Shown: positions 28,856 to 35,889, counted from the stretch's first letter. The stretch is DNA of 64,000 nt from Oceanicoccus sp. KOV_DT_Chl (GCF_900120175.1 NZ_FQLF01000005.1:312501-376500); one strand, 5' to 3'. Notes: generated by a model not told the origin, from the sequence alone. Numbers and translations: made by a program.

Positions 28856-29003
28856 TAAATATTATGCAAATAAAGTCCTAGCAGCAAACAGGTTAGTGTT
28901 TAGAGGCGGCCATCTGCCCACCTCGCTCCACTTTGATTTACAGTGAGTTGATGGGAATTAGTGCCAGCGGTATAACCAGCGACCTACCCAGCTTTTAATT
29001 GTG

Positions 29004-29047
29004 TCCCTCTTTTTGGTGTTGAATTAATTCAACGCCAAAAAGCGGGA
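29004..29047 (-). terminator. Hairpin downstream of the 29077 gene
   Basis: An inverted repeat CTTTTTGGYGTTGAA...TTCAACRCCAAAAAG around TTAA, nearly perfect with one G-T position. It lies about 30 nt beyond the stop of the leftward gene and may end its transcript, although no typical U tract follows. Confidence 0.45.
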
Positions 29048-29076
29048 TGGCTTAAAAACCAAACCCGAGCGGCTCA

Positions 29077-29580
29077 CTAAACAGAGTCACTTTTATTCTG
29101 GCTGGCAGGTTCATCATCAGAACGACTAGGGGCATCAACTTCCAATAAATGTATAAACGCATTAATGTCGGTGCGACTTATCCCCAAACACGCCTCCAAA
29201 GCCTTATCAAGTTGATCTTGACTCGTTTTATCTGGTGATTGCAGTGCGCGAAATAAAATCGACTGTTTTAACTGTTCCTGATGTTGCTTCTGGCTGGCCC
29301 GAAGATCGCTTAAGGTCAGGCTGACATAACGTAAAGTATGCTTCAGCATGTGTATTAACCAATAAAACCCAGCGGCTGCCTCCGCAGACAAGCCTCCACT
29401 ATTAGAGTCATCGTTAACAATGATATGCCCGAAAAGATCCACCAGATCTGCGGAATTAGCCAAAATATCTTGGCAATCAAGGAGAGTGGGAGATTCAGGG
29501 AAATGAACCAAAGGGTGAACCAATAGCTCATGATGGGGAGGCGCTAAGGGCGCTGATTGTGTAAAATTCTGAGCAGTCAT
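29077..29580 (-). CDS. Hypothetical island protein
   Basis: 167 residues. A Pro/His-rich N-terminus (SAPLAPPHHELLVHPLVHFP) is followed by predicted helices, including GLSAEAAAGFYWLIHMLKHT and LSDLRASQKQHQEQLKQSIL, and an acidic, Ser-rich tail. No family was recognised and there is no signal peptide. The gene stands alone, flanked by hairpins on both sides (29004-29047 and 29611-29644). The length and composition are convincing for a real gene. The function is unknown. Confidence 0.6.
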   Translation of the reverse strand: MTAQNFTQSAPLAPPHHELLVHPLVHFPESPTLLDCQDILANSADLVDLFGHIIVNDDSNSGGLSAEAAAGFYWLIHMLKHTLRYVSLTLSDLRASQKQHQEQLKQSILFRALQSPDKTSQDQLDKALEACLGISRTDINAFIHLLEVDAPSRSDDEPASQNKSDSV

Positions 29581-29610
29581 AATAACCTCTTATACAGGTT
29601 GTTGTGGTTA

Positions 29611-29644
29611 GCTCGTTTGAGGTGGTCGCACACCTCAAACGAGC
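29611..29644. repeat. Perfect 14-bp inverted repeat upstream of the 29077 gene
   Basis: Arms GCTCGTTTGAGGTG (29611-29624) and its exact complement (29631-29644) around GTCGCA. It lies 31 nt before the start codon of the leftward gene, so it would be in the promoter or 5' leader. It may be an operator, an attenuator or the border of an inserted unit. Confidence 0.75.
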
Positions 29645-29864
29645 GCTTTAATAAATATGGTCAAAAATAAGATGGGGGCAGCCACACATAAAAAACCTTT
29701 TCCTGTAAATCCGATTCAACAAATGACTAGATTCGCATCTAAAAATAACCATAACAACTTACTACTGATCCATTATGGTTATCTAACTCCATTAAATCAA
29801 CCTTTTTAGCTCGTAAATCGATTTTTATAGTTATACTTGCACCTGTTTTAGCCCAATAGGATAT

Positions 29865-30098
29865 ATGGTGAAAATTGCTACAGGTGCACAAATTCGCATG
29901 GCTCGCGCCTATCTTCGCTGGTCGGCTGAGGAGCTAGCCCAAGCTTCCGGGGTTGGGCTATCGACAATCAAACGAATAGAAAAGGCCGATGACCTGCCGG
30001 ATGTGAGAACGGCTAATCTTAAAGCCGTTTGTGATGCGCTATTAAAAACGGGAAAAATTCGTTTTGACGGTGATAAGTGTGTCTGCATAGCAGATTAA
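29865..30098 (+). CDS. XRE-type helix-turn-helix regulator
   Basis: 77 residues from the ATG at 29865. Almost the whole protein is a Cro/C1-type domain: QIRMARAYLRWSAEELAQAS, then GVGLSTIKRIEKADD, the usual recognition helix. It is the only rightward gene in the middle of the island. Its last four bases overlap the end of the convergent DUF4917 gene. It probably controls nearby island genes. Confidence 0.85.
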   Translation: MVKIATGAQIRMARAYLRWSAEELAQASGVGLSTIKRIEKADDLPDVRTANLKAVCDALLKTGKIRFDGDKCVCIAD

Positions 30099-31141
30099 AT
30101 ATTGGATGAGGCTCCCCATACATCAACTGACGATGAGTCATAAAATTCAAATATCTTAGAAGGGTATGATTTACGCCATCGCTCGACCTTACTAATTATA
30201 ACCTGATTGTGTGGCTCAGAAGAGGCACCGAATAAACCAATAAACATTTTCAGATTTCTATTGTTTTGGTTTATAAAATCAAAAACATGATCATCTTCAT
30301 CTCGAATTGAGTGACCGAATATATATAAATTTCCCGTAATACTTTTCAGGGAGGAGAATGTTCGAGATAAGTATCCATTTTTTTTAATTCTGGCTAGCTT
30401 ATGTTCAGTTGAGCCTTCCGATATAAAAACTGGGAATCTATCCTGGTCTATTGCCTGCTTAACTTGCTCAGCTAAAGGCACGCCTAGATTTGCATAAGAC
30501 AGTTTTTCAATATCTGAACCGTCACTAAATATATGCATTGCTCCATGGATGTAATATGTACTTTGACCACTTTCACGCCCGATTTCCCAGTGTAAGGAAG
30601 TATCTCTCTCTTCCTCAGGAACGTACTCATCAGAGTAAGGGTAGCGAAAGCCATCATCGCATGGTAATTTAAGCAATTTATCTTCGTTAAAGTGCATTAA
30701 GACCCAATACAGAATTAGATCGTAATTGAATGTGTAGGTTTTACCTTCTTTAAAGTTTAGGAGAAATTTACGGCAACTTTCATATTGATGATCTGTGATT
30801 TCAGAGGGTTTAGGAGGATGAGATTTAGATATTACATGTATCAAGGTTCTCTTAAGTTCCTCTATATCCTCGTGTATATGATCAGTAATTTCCTCAGACG
30901 AGTCATAATGCTGCACAATATCAACTGCCTCTAACAAGCGCCTCATAACAAATTCAAAGTCGTGTGTATCTATAGCATTGAAAAGCAAGTTGATGCGATC
31001 AGATTCAATATTTTCAGCGAGGCGCTTGTAATTAAATATTGAGGGAAATAATGAAACACTAAAACCATTACCCAGCATCAAGTGTTTTTTTCCTGTCCCA
31101 GCCTGAGCTATACAGTCTTCAAAGTTTTTTATTTGCGTCAC
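30095..31141 (-). CDS. DUF4917 family protein with SIR2/AbiH-like motifs
   Basis: 348 residues from a GTG at 31141 preceded by AAGGA. Signature segments are LMLGNGFSVSLFP near the start, TYTFNYDLILYW, YYIHGAMHIF and LYIFGHSIRDEDDH. The order of Gly-Asn-Gly-Phe-Ser, Asn-Tyr-Asp, His-Gly and Gly-His-Ser is shared by DUF4917, AbiH and SIR2-like families, in which a Rossmann-type fold handles nucleotides such as NAD. AbiH and SIR2 relatives are known abortive-infection effectors; a similar role here is inference. It is leftward, with the TIR-like gene ending 107 nt upstream. Confidence 0.75.
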   Translation of the reverse strand: MTQIKNFEDCIAQAGTGKKHLMLGNGFSVSLFPSIFNYKRLAENIESDRINLLFNAIDTHDFEFVMRRLLEAVDIVQHYDSSEEITDHIHEDIEELKRTLIHVISKSHPPKPSEITDHQYESCRKFLLNFKEGKTYTFNYDLILYWVLMHFNEDKLLKLPCDDGFRYPYSDEYVPEEERDTSLHWEIGRESGQSTYYIHGAMHIFSDGSDIEKLSYANLGVPLAEQVKQAIDQDRFPVFISEGSTEHKLARIKKNGYLSRTFSSLKSITGNLYIFGHSIRDEDDHVFDFINQNNRNLKMFIGLFGASSEPHNQVIISKVERWRKSYPSKIFEFYDSSSVDVWGASSNI

Positions 31142-31248
31142 TACTTATGTTCCTTGTGATGGTATACCGTTAAGTACAATGCTGATAAGCCATCTGACTC
31201 TGAGGCTGCATGTGGGGCGCAGCGTTTGCAGTTCCTAGCAGGCCCTTG

Positions 31249-31866
31249 TTATATTTTTGTTTCGAACCACTCGTTCATGTGATGTATAACCTCGGACACT
31301 TGAACTTCGTCAGTTGATTTGTGCCCATCTTTTTCCACAACTTCATCGTAAAGATAAGCCTGGAAATCATTAAACCTATCCCAAACCATACTTCCGCTAT
31401 CACCTCTCCCTAGCTCTTCAGTTATAAACCAATCTCGGACAGAGCATATTATTTTATCTACTTCGTCGTTATGATTTTTAATATCACAACCAGATAAATC
31501 AGATATTGCCTTTTGAAATCGATAACGCTCTTTTTCGAGTATCAATATCTTCTTGTCTTTCCATTTCCCGCCTTTTAGCTTTTTACAGCCGTAGTCTATG
31601 CCTAATTCAAAAGGCATGTTCATACGATACACTTCCCCTTTGGCAGCGGAAACAAGCCTCGACAAGTCATGAATTCCAAATTTTGATTCTTTGATGAGGT
31701 TTGTAATCTTATCGATTCTATTTTCTGCAGAATCGGCTCGCTCCAAAGAAAGTCTGGGGTTGTATCCAAAATATATAATTGTAAATACTACTCCGAGTAG
31801 AAGCTGCCTAAAATCATTATCAAACGGGCAATTTACAAATACATTCTTTTCAAATTCTCGCTGCAT
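31249..31866 (-). CDS. Conserved protein, possible TIR/deoxyribosyltransferase-like fold
   Basis: 205 residues. Family signature: KNVFVNCPFDNDFRQLL, then RADSAENRIDKITNLIKESK, FGIHDLSRL and NMPFELGIDYGCKK. The pattern resembles a widespread uncharacterised family with a predicted TIR-like or nucleoside 2-deoxyribosyltransferase-like fold; I base that on memory of the motif, not a search. The Glu in MPFELG could be catalytic as in TIR NADases. It starts 10 nt after DUF2188 stops, so the two are co-transcribed. Such genes are common in defence islands. Confidence 0.6.
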   Translation of the reverse strand: MQREFEKNVFVNCPFDNDFRQLLLGVVFTIIYFGYNPRLSLERADSAENRIDKITNLIKESKFGIHDLSRLVSAAKGEVYRMNMPFELGIDYGCKKLKGGKWKDKKILILEKERYRFQKAISDLSGCDIKNHNDEVDKIICSVRDWFITEELGRGDSGSMVWDRFNDFQAYLYDEVVEKDGHKSTDEVQVSEVIHHMNEWFETKI

Positions 31867-31875
31867 TATTCCGCC

Positions 31876-32112
31876 TTATTTTTTATCTTTAGGCGGATAA
31901 GGATCTCTACCGTAACTATCTTTCTCCCTAATTTTTCCGTCCTTACCATGAACGTAAAATTCAGCTTTCTGATTTTTAGCTACGTTTCTTCCATGCACCA
32001 CAGCTTCCCTCTGGGTTGAGAAGACTTTAGTTGCTCTAGTAGAGCCGCCTTTTTTCACAGCCCATCCATCAGAGCTTTTTACAACGTGTTGTGACGGTGT
32101 TTTCTTAGCCAT
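31876..32112 (-). CDS. DUF2188 domain protein
   Basis: 78 residues from the ATG at 32112, with AGAGGT six bases upstream; the frame opens 18 nt earlier. DUF2188 signature: QHVVKSSDGWAVKKGGSTRA, then TQREAVVHGRNVAKNQKAEF, VHGKDGKIREKDSYG. It is a small basic protein of unknown role, often carried next to toxin-like genes in mobile elements. It lies 10 nt upstream of the TIR-like gene and is probably its partner in one operon. Confidence 0.82.
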   Translation of the reverse strand: MAKKTPSQHVVKSSDGWAVKKGGSTRATKVFSTQREAVVHGRNVAKNQKAEFYVHGKDGKIREKDSYGRDPYPPKDKK

Positions 32113-32222
32113 GAAGATACCTCTATTCAATGTAAAGCCTGAGTAATATGCGTAAGAATACGCAGGTTTTTGGAGTCATATTGACCCATTTGTTCAATTT
32201 TTTCTTTCTGATACCACTTAAA

Positions 32223-32435
32223 CTAACCAACCGTTTTCACCTCAGGATTTCGCTCAGTTGAGTCCTCATGATAAATATCGAAGAGATATGTTAGCAAATC
32301 ATCTTCTCCCACATCTGAAGGAATAACAATATCGCGGGCAAGCCTCTTCTTCCCCTCATTGCCTCGATAGAAAACAATCCACTCAGGGTCTCGCTTTACT
32401 ACTTCGACTACCTTTCCGAATATATCAATAATCAT
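32223..32435 (-). CDS. Small conserved protein (DUF7661-like)
   Basis: 70 residues from the ATG at 32435. It starts MIIDIFGKVVEVVKRDPEWI, followed by VFYRGNEGKKRLARDIVIP and LLTYLFDIYHE. It matches by eye a family of short proteins with an FG start, a Trp-x-x-(F/Y)-x-x-G core and a C-terminal DxxHE. The ribosome binding site is weak. Its function is unknown. It lies about 110 nt upstream of DUF2188 on the same strand. Confidence 0.6.
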   Translation of the reverse strand: MIIDIFGKVVEVVKRDPEWIVFYRGNEGKKRLARDIVIPSDVGEDDLLTYLFDIYHEDSTERNPEVKTVG

Positions 32436-32540
32436 AATTGGTATTACAACCCCTTTCTGATGGGCAGCGTTGTGGCGAAGCCACACTTTTAGCTGCCTAA
32501 ACCCAAGCGTTCATTGAGTCACTTGTGTGGTGCGGGGAGA

Positions 32541-33065
32541 TCAAAGCGAACCTCCACACTGCGAACAAAACTTATGCGTTTTATCTACTTTACAGCCACA
32601 GCCAGTACAAAATAAACCGCTTTCATTAGACGGTTTACTCTTAATGTTTTTTTCGACCTTATTTTCTGCGATGTAATTTTGAAGTTTTAGTTTCGCTGAA
32701 TCTAAGCTGAGAACTAAATTATCTATATACAATTTTATATCGTCATACGGCGACAATGCTGAATCACGACGTCTAGTCATGCCTCGTTTAGCTTCAGCTC
32801 TTATATTGCCGGCTATTCCACGCTTGCCAAAAACAGAAAATACACCGCCCGTTACCGCACCTGCATTTGTTATAGATTCTTTAAAATTGGCTCGAATAGT
32901 TTTAATTTCAAAATTTATCATTTTCTTGATTTGATGTAGCTCTTTTTGTTTTTCACGACACTGCGCTAATAGAGTTTTCGCCTCTGCAGCAGTTGATACA
33001 CTCATTTCAAGTCCATCAATTCCGAGATTTTCTATTTGATTCTCGTATTCCGTTGCGCTTGTCAT
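32541..33065 (-). CDS. Zinc-ribbon protein with helical N-terminus
   Basis: 174 residues from the ATG at 33065, with AAGGA five bases upstream. The first ~130 residues are helical, probably coiled coil (AAEAKTLLAQCREKQKELHQ). A Gly-rich AVTGGVFSVFGKRGIAGNI segment could contact a membrane or nucleotide. The C-terminus is a zinc ribbon FCTGCGCKVDKTHKFCSQCG with four cysteines. Proteins of this layout are unannotated in general. It is the first of the leftward genes after the integrase module. Confidence 0.6.
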   Translation of the reverse strand: MTSATEYENQIENLGIDGLEMSVSTAAEAKTLLAQCREKQKELHQIKKMINFEIKTIRANFKESITNAGAVTGGVFSVFGKRGIAGNIRAEAKRGMTRRRDSALSPYDDIKLYIDNLVLSLDSAKLKLQNYIAENKVEKNIKSKPSNESGLFCTGCGCKVDKTHKFCSQCGGSL

Positions 33066-33186
33066 ATTAATCCTTTCTGAGCACCTAACAGTTATCAACC
33101 GCAAGTGGGCGTATATCCCTCTAGTGGTTATTATTCGTTACCGGAGTATCAGTAATAATCTTTTCAAAATCAACACCTTGTCCTCT

Positions 33187-33290
33187 TCATTTTACAGCCT
33201 TAGTGTTTTCACTTTTAGCCCCCTGATAGCCGCACTTGTTACAATATATTTCTGAATTCAGCCCTTCGGCCGAATCACTCTTTGCTATTT
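33187..33290 (-). pseudogene. Zinc-ribbon gene remnant
   Basis: A frame ending at 33187 encodes SDSAEGLNSEIYCNKCGYQG, then AKSENTKAVK and a stop. The Cys-x-x-Cys knuckle and codon use look coding, but no start codon or second knuckle is present. It is probably the 3' end of a decayed gene. The rest of 33066-33549 shows no other feature and should include the promoter of the AlpA/integrase module. Confidence 0.35.
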
Positions 33291-33549
33291 ATTGATTACA
33301 ATGAAGGTTCTTACACCAGGATCACATATCGCTAACTATACAACTCAATAAACTAGCGCTTTATTTACTTACGCAAGAGACAATGGTTTTATTTTTTCGC
33401 TAATTAAAAACAAAAGACTGCACTAGCTTATCCAGTTCCATATCCCACCTCTTTCTACGATAAACACCTGAGCCAAAACAATAAGTTTCTTCAAGCCTTG
33501 AATTGATACCAGCGGCTTTTGTATTAGAGCAAGAATAGCTTGTACAAGC

Positions 33550-33879
33550 ATGAAACCACGATTAATTCGATTGAGAGACGCACCAGGCTACTTGGGCATG
33601 GACAAAAACCGTTTTAACCGGGAGGTAAGACCTGTCTTGATGCAAATACCCATCGGTAAACAGGGCATTGCTTTCGACAGGCTTGAAATGGATGACTGGG
33701 TAGAGCAATATAAGTCCTGCAACGGGCGTCCCGCTTCTGCTAAAGGAGAACAGATATGGGACGTAAGCAAACGTCAGGATTACGAAAACGCGGCGGCATA
33801 TGGCACATTGAGAAACAAGTGCTCGGCCAAAAACTTTTCGAAAGCACTGGCACAGGCGACCTCGAAAAAGCGCAGCTGA
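33550..33879 (+). CDS. AlpA-like excisionase/regulator
   Basis: 109 residues. The N-terminal half is a MerR/AlpA-like winged helix: LIRLRDAPGYLGMDKNRFNR, then EVRPVLMQIPIGKQGIAFDR, LEMDDWVEQY. Such proteins act as excisionases or activate the integrase. The C-terminal half overlaps the start of the integrase gene by 124 nt in another frame. No strong ribosome binding site precedes the ATG. It is adjacent to the integrase, as in most integrative elements of this kind. Confidence 0.75.
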   Translation: MKPRLIRLRDAPGYLGMDKNRFNREVRPVLMQIPIGKQGIAFDRLEMDDWVEQYKSCNGRPASAKGEQIWDVSKRQDYENAAAYGTLRNKCSAKNFSKALAQATSKKRS

Positions 33880-34835
33880 TGCTGGCTCGCCGAATTGAGG
33901 AGGTGCGACAAGCCACGGTTTATGGGGTTCGCAAACAATGGATTTTTCGAGAGGCAGCAACGCGCTACCTTGAAGAAAATATGCATCTAGCAACGATTGC
34001 TAATTGCGCATTGTATTTAAAACAGCTCGACCCTTACATCGGCCACTTGCCGCTCCAGCAGGTTCATATGGGAAGCCTGCAACCGTTCATCAATGACAGA
34101 AGAAAGCTTGGCAGGAAGAATAAGAGTATTAATCTCGCACTGTCGATTGCCCGCCGTGTACTGAATTTAAGCGCACGTTTATGGCGCGACGAGAATGGTT
34201 TAACGTTTCTGGAAACAGCACCACTGATCCAGATGCTACCGTTGACCGATGCTCGCAAGCCTTACCCCTTGTCATGGGATGAACAAAACCGATTGTTTCG
34301 GCAATTACCCGACCACCTAAGCCAAATGTGCTTATTTAAGGTGAATACAGGGTGCCGAGAACAAGAGGTTTGCCAACTTCGCTGGGAATGGGAAATACCG
34401 GTTCCAGAATTGAATACCTCGGTATTTTTAATTCCTGACAAGTTAGTGAAAAACCGAGAAGATCGATTGGTGATACTGAATAAAGTCGCCGCTTCGGTTG
34501 TTAATAGCCTGCGAGGCATGCACTCTGAGTATGTGTTTACCTATAAAGGCCACTCGGTAACCAGCATCAATAACAGTGCGTGGAAGCGTGTACGCAAGGC
34601 GGAAGGTATCCCCGCCAGAGTACATGATTTGAAACACACGTTTGGACGTCGATTACGCGCCGCTGGCGTTCCACTAGAGACGAGGAAAATTCTATTGGGG
34701 CATCGAAACGGGGATATTACTTCGCACTACTCTGCGCCGGAATTAGAGGAGTTAATTGAAGCGGCTAATAGGGTCTGTGAGGGTAAGTCCGGCAAAACTC
34801 CGGCACTGGTTATTTTGAAGCAACGGATAGCTTGA
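33756..34835 (+). CDS. Tyrosine-type site-specific integrase of the island
   Basis: 359 residues. The start ATG at 33756 has a strong AAAGGAG seven bases upstream, located inside the AlpA-like gene. The N-terminal DNA-binding part is followed by a core-binding domain and the catalytic domain: first Arg in TGCREQEVCQLRW, HDLKHTFGRRLRAAGV, LLGHRNGDITSHY with the nucleophilic Tyr. The HxxR box has Lys in place of Arg (HDLKH), a change seen in some subfamilies of island integrases; the next Arg might substitute. It ends about 160 bp from the tRNA-Arg att site and is the enzyme expected to have inserted the island. Confidence 0.9.
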   Translation: MGRKQTSGLRKRGGIWHIEKQVLGQKLFESTGTGDLEKAQLMLARRIEEVRQATVYGVRKQWIFREAATRYLEENMHLATIANCALYLKQLDPYIGHLPLQQVHMGSLQPFINDRRKLGRKNKSINLALSIARRVLNLSARLWRDENGLTFLETAPLIQMLPLTDARKPYPLSWDEQNRLFRQLPDHLSQMCLFKVNTGCREQEVCQLRWEWEIPVPELNTSVFLIPDKLVKNREDRLVILNKVAASVVNSLRGMHSEYVFTYKGHSVTSINNSAWKRVRKAEGIPARVHDLKHTFGRRLRAAGVPLETRKILLGHRNGDITSHYSAPELEELIEAANRVCEGKSGKTPALVILKQRIA

Positions 34836-34960
34836 AATTAAGACCGGATGAACGACGACTTTTTCAACTTAAAACGAGGAAAATAGGAGCCTCAAAAAGC
34901 AAGACACCACGCTACACCCCTTGCCACACAAGGGCTTCGAATTGTCTGAGCACCAGACAA

Positions 34961-34992
34961 AAAAAATCCCGGCTCAAAGAACCAGGATTTTT
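34961..34992 (-). terminator. Terminator now following tRNA-Arg (island-supplied)
   Basis: On the minus strand AAAAAUCCUGG...CCGGGAUUUUU forms a stem with one G-U pair, with a run of U after it. It sits just beyond the CCA end of the intact tRNA-Arg. It belongs to the island side of the junction, replacing the terminator now found at 19081-19101. Confidence 0.7.
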
Positions 34993-34993
34993 A

Positions 34994-35042
34994 ATATGGC
35001 GCGCTCGGAAGGATTCGAACCTTCGACCGCTCGGTTCGTAGC
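34994..35042 (-). repeat. Island end repeat inside intact tRNA-Arg (integrase-proximal att site)
   Basis: 49 bp identical to 19123-19171. It overlaps the 3' 46 bases of tRNA-Arg. Beyond 35042 the sequence continues as the intact 5' half of the tRNA, whereas the distal copy diverges. Confidence 0.93.
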
Positions 35043-35073
35043 CGAGTACTCTATCCAGCTGAGCTACGAGCGC
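34997..35073 (-). tRNA. tRNA-Arg (anticodon ACG)
   Basis: 77 nt including an encoded CCA. The acceptor stem GCGCTCG/CGAGCGC, D arm GCTC...GAGT, anticodon stem CTCGG/CCGAG with loop CTACGAA (anticodon ACG), and T arm GAAGG-TTCGAAT-CCTTC all pair. It reads Arg codons CGU/CGC/CGA after inosine modification. It is the integration site of the island, and its 3' half has been regenerated from island sequence. Confidence 0.96.
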
Positions 35074-35357
35074 GTAGGGTGCGCACTATAGGGATCGGTG
35101 CGACTTTAGTCAATAGCTTCAAGCACTTAACTTAACTCGTAGCTATCTTCCCACGACGGGAGGATAGGCTGCAAAACTATAACTGAGCATTTGTGATCGT
35201 TACACCCTAGGAGCTGTAACGACCCTTCGGGCTTCGTCGCTCTCGCTCCTCGTCCAACTTTTACCTAAGGTAAAAGTTGTCGAACCAGTTTCGCGTTCCA
35301 CTCTCTCCTGCTGCGCAGGTTATTTTAAAAGTCCTTAAATGAGGGCTTTTAAAATAA
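35074..35357. repeat. Hairpin-rich spacer between tRNA-Arg and tRNA-Ser
   Basis: 284 bp without a gene. It contains CCCTTCGGG (near 35223), the perfect palindrome AACTTTTACC-TAA-GGTAAAAGTT (35257-35279), CCTGC-TG-CGCAGG (near 35308) and the 12-bp arms TTATTTTAAAAG...CTTTTAAAATAA (about 35320-35357) just after tRNA-Ser. The block GTCGC...GCTCCTCGTCCA also has a counterpart at about 35587-35604, so the two tRNA spacers share a repeat family. The last hairpin may process or end the tRNA-Ser transcript. Confidence 0.55.
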
Positions 35358-35447
35358 TGGCGGAGAAGGAGGGATTCGAACCCTCGATCCAGTTTCCCAG
35401 ATATACCCTTAGCAGGGGCACGCCTTCGGCCACTCGGCCACTTCTCC
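35358..35447 (-). tRNA. tRNA-Ser (anticodon GCT)
   Basis: 90 nt with an encoded CCA. Acceptor GGAGAAG/CTTCTCC, class II long variable arm, anticodon loop CTGCTAA with anticodon GCT, and T arm GAGGG-TTCGAAT-CCCTC. It reads Ser AGC/AGU. The tandem order with tRNA-Arg(ACG) downstream of lysC is conserved in gammaproteobacteria. Its 5' end and leader are partly duplicated upstream (35696-35718). Confidence 0.96.
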
Positions 35448-35456
35448 ACACAAACT
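35434..35456 (-). repeat. 23-bp direct repeat, inner copy (start of tRNA-Ser)
   Basis: Identical to 35696-35718. It holds the last bases of the leader and the first 14 bases of tRNA-Ser. Confidence 0.9.
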
Positions 35457-35695
35457 TGGGTAGTTTTAACTGGCTACCTCCAGTACCGACCATTTGTTCG
35501 TCGCTTCGGGCATTGAGCCCTCTTCAACGAATTCTTCGGCCATTGATTTTTTAAGCCTAAGGGCTTAAAAACCCCTGCGGGGCTGCGTCGCAAGCTCCTT
35601 GTCCACAAGTGCTTGCCACTTGAACGCCCGCTTTATTCAGGGCGGGCCTTTAGGCCGAGCCCTCAAAGAGGGTGAGTAAACTGCTTTGCAGTTTG
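35457..35695. repeat. Inserted hairpin-array element upstream of tRNA-Ser
   Basis: 239 bp lying between the two 23-bp copies of the tRNA-Ser start. In the right half it consists of short hairpins one after another: TTTTTAAGCC/GGGCTTAAAAA, CCCC/GGGG around TGC, CAAGTG/CACTTG, CCCGC/GCGGG, GGCC/GGCC, CCCTC-AAA-GAGGG and AAACTGC-TTT-GCAGTTT. No coding frame. It looks like an inserted or tandemly expanded repeat element that left the tRNA intact by duplicating its 5' end. Confidence 0.6.
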
Positions 35696-35718
35696 TCGGC
35701 CACTTCTCCACACAAACT
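35696..35718 (-). repeat. 23-bp direct repeat, outer copy (tRNA-Ser 5' fragment)
   Basis: Matches the leader and first 14 bases of tRNA-Ser, then runs into hairpin sequence instead of the tRNA. It is joined to the apparent original promoter at 35797-35824. Confidence 0.9.
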
Positions 35719-35796
35719 GTGATATTTTTTAGACTGGTCATCGCCAGCAACTTACATTCATTAACTAAGGTTTTGGGCCCTGCAAATGAGCGCGGC

Positions 35797-35824
35797 ATGA
35801 TACCACATTTGCCGATTTTTCAAA
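35797..35824 (-). promoter_or_regulatory. Probable sigma-70 promoter of the tRNA-Ser/tRNA-Arg unit
   Basis: On the minus strand TTTGAA (35824-35819) and TATCAT (35802-35797) are 16 bp apart, followed by the GC-rich discriminator GCCGCGC typical of stringently controlled stable-RNA promoters. It lies between lysC and the outer tRNA-Ser fragment. Confidence 0.55.
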
Positions 35825-35889
35825 GGCTTAAATGAAGATCATCGGGTTTTGTCGATGCTGATTTCATTAAACTGCCAGTACGGCAACGC

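Larger units (their letters stand above)
28253..29076. other. Long non-coding stretch with palindromes
   Basis: 824 bp between the integrase remnant and the 29077 gene. No convincing gene was seen; the 81-codon leftward frame at 28331-28576 has no family features. It contains GTCCGTTC...GAACGGAC (near 28347-28384), AGCTC-TTTC-GAGCT (near 28680-28693), the long perfect palindrome at 28815-28855 and the hairpin at 29004-29047. It may be what remains of a decayed mobile element. Confidence 0.4.
19123..35042. mobile_element. Genomic island integrated in tRNA-Arg(ACG)
   Basis: Bounded by the 49-bp direct repeats at 19123-19171 and 34994-35042, giving a unit of 15,871 bp. A tyrosine integrase and an AlpA-like gene sit at the end adjoining the intact tRNA. 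The interior is more AT-rich than the flanks, and most genes are hypothetical or defence-like. It holds a truncated integrase (27971-28252), a REP-type transposase fragment (21249-21506), other gene remnants and several long palindromes. No conjugation, replication or phage structural genes were seen, so it would depend on other elements for transfer. Confidence 0.9.

Noticed and set aside
33550-33879. Frameshift between the AlpA-like and integrase frames
   Set aside because: Both frames look complete and the integrase has its own strong ribosome binding site, so this is a natural overlap and not a broken single gene.
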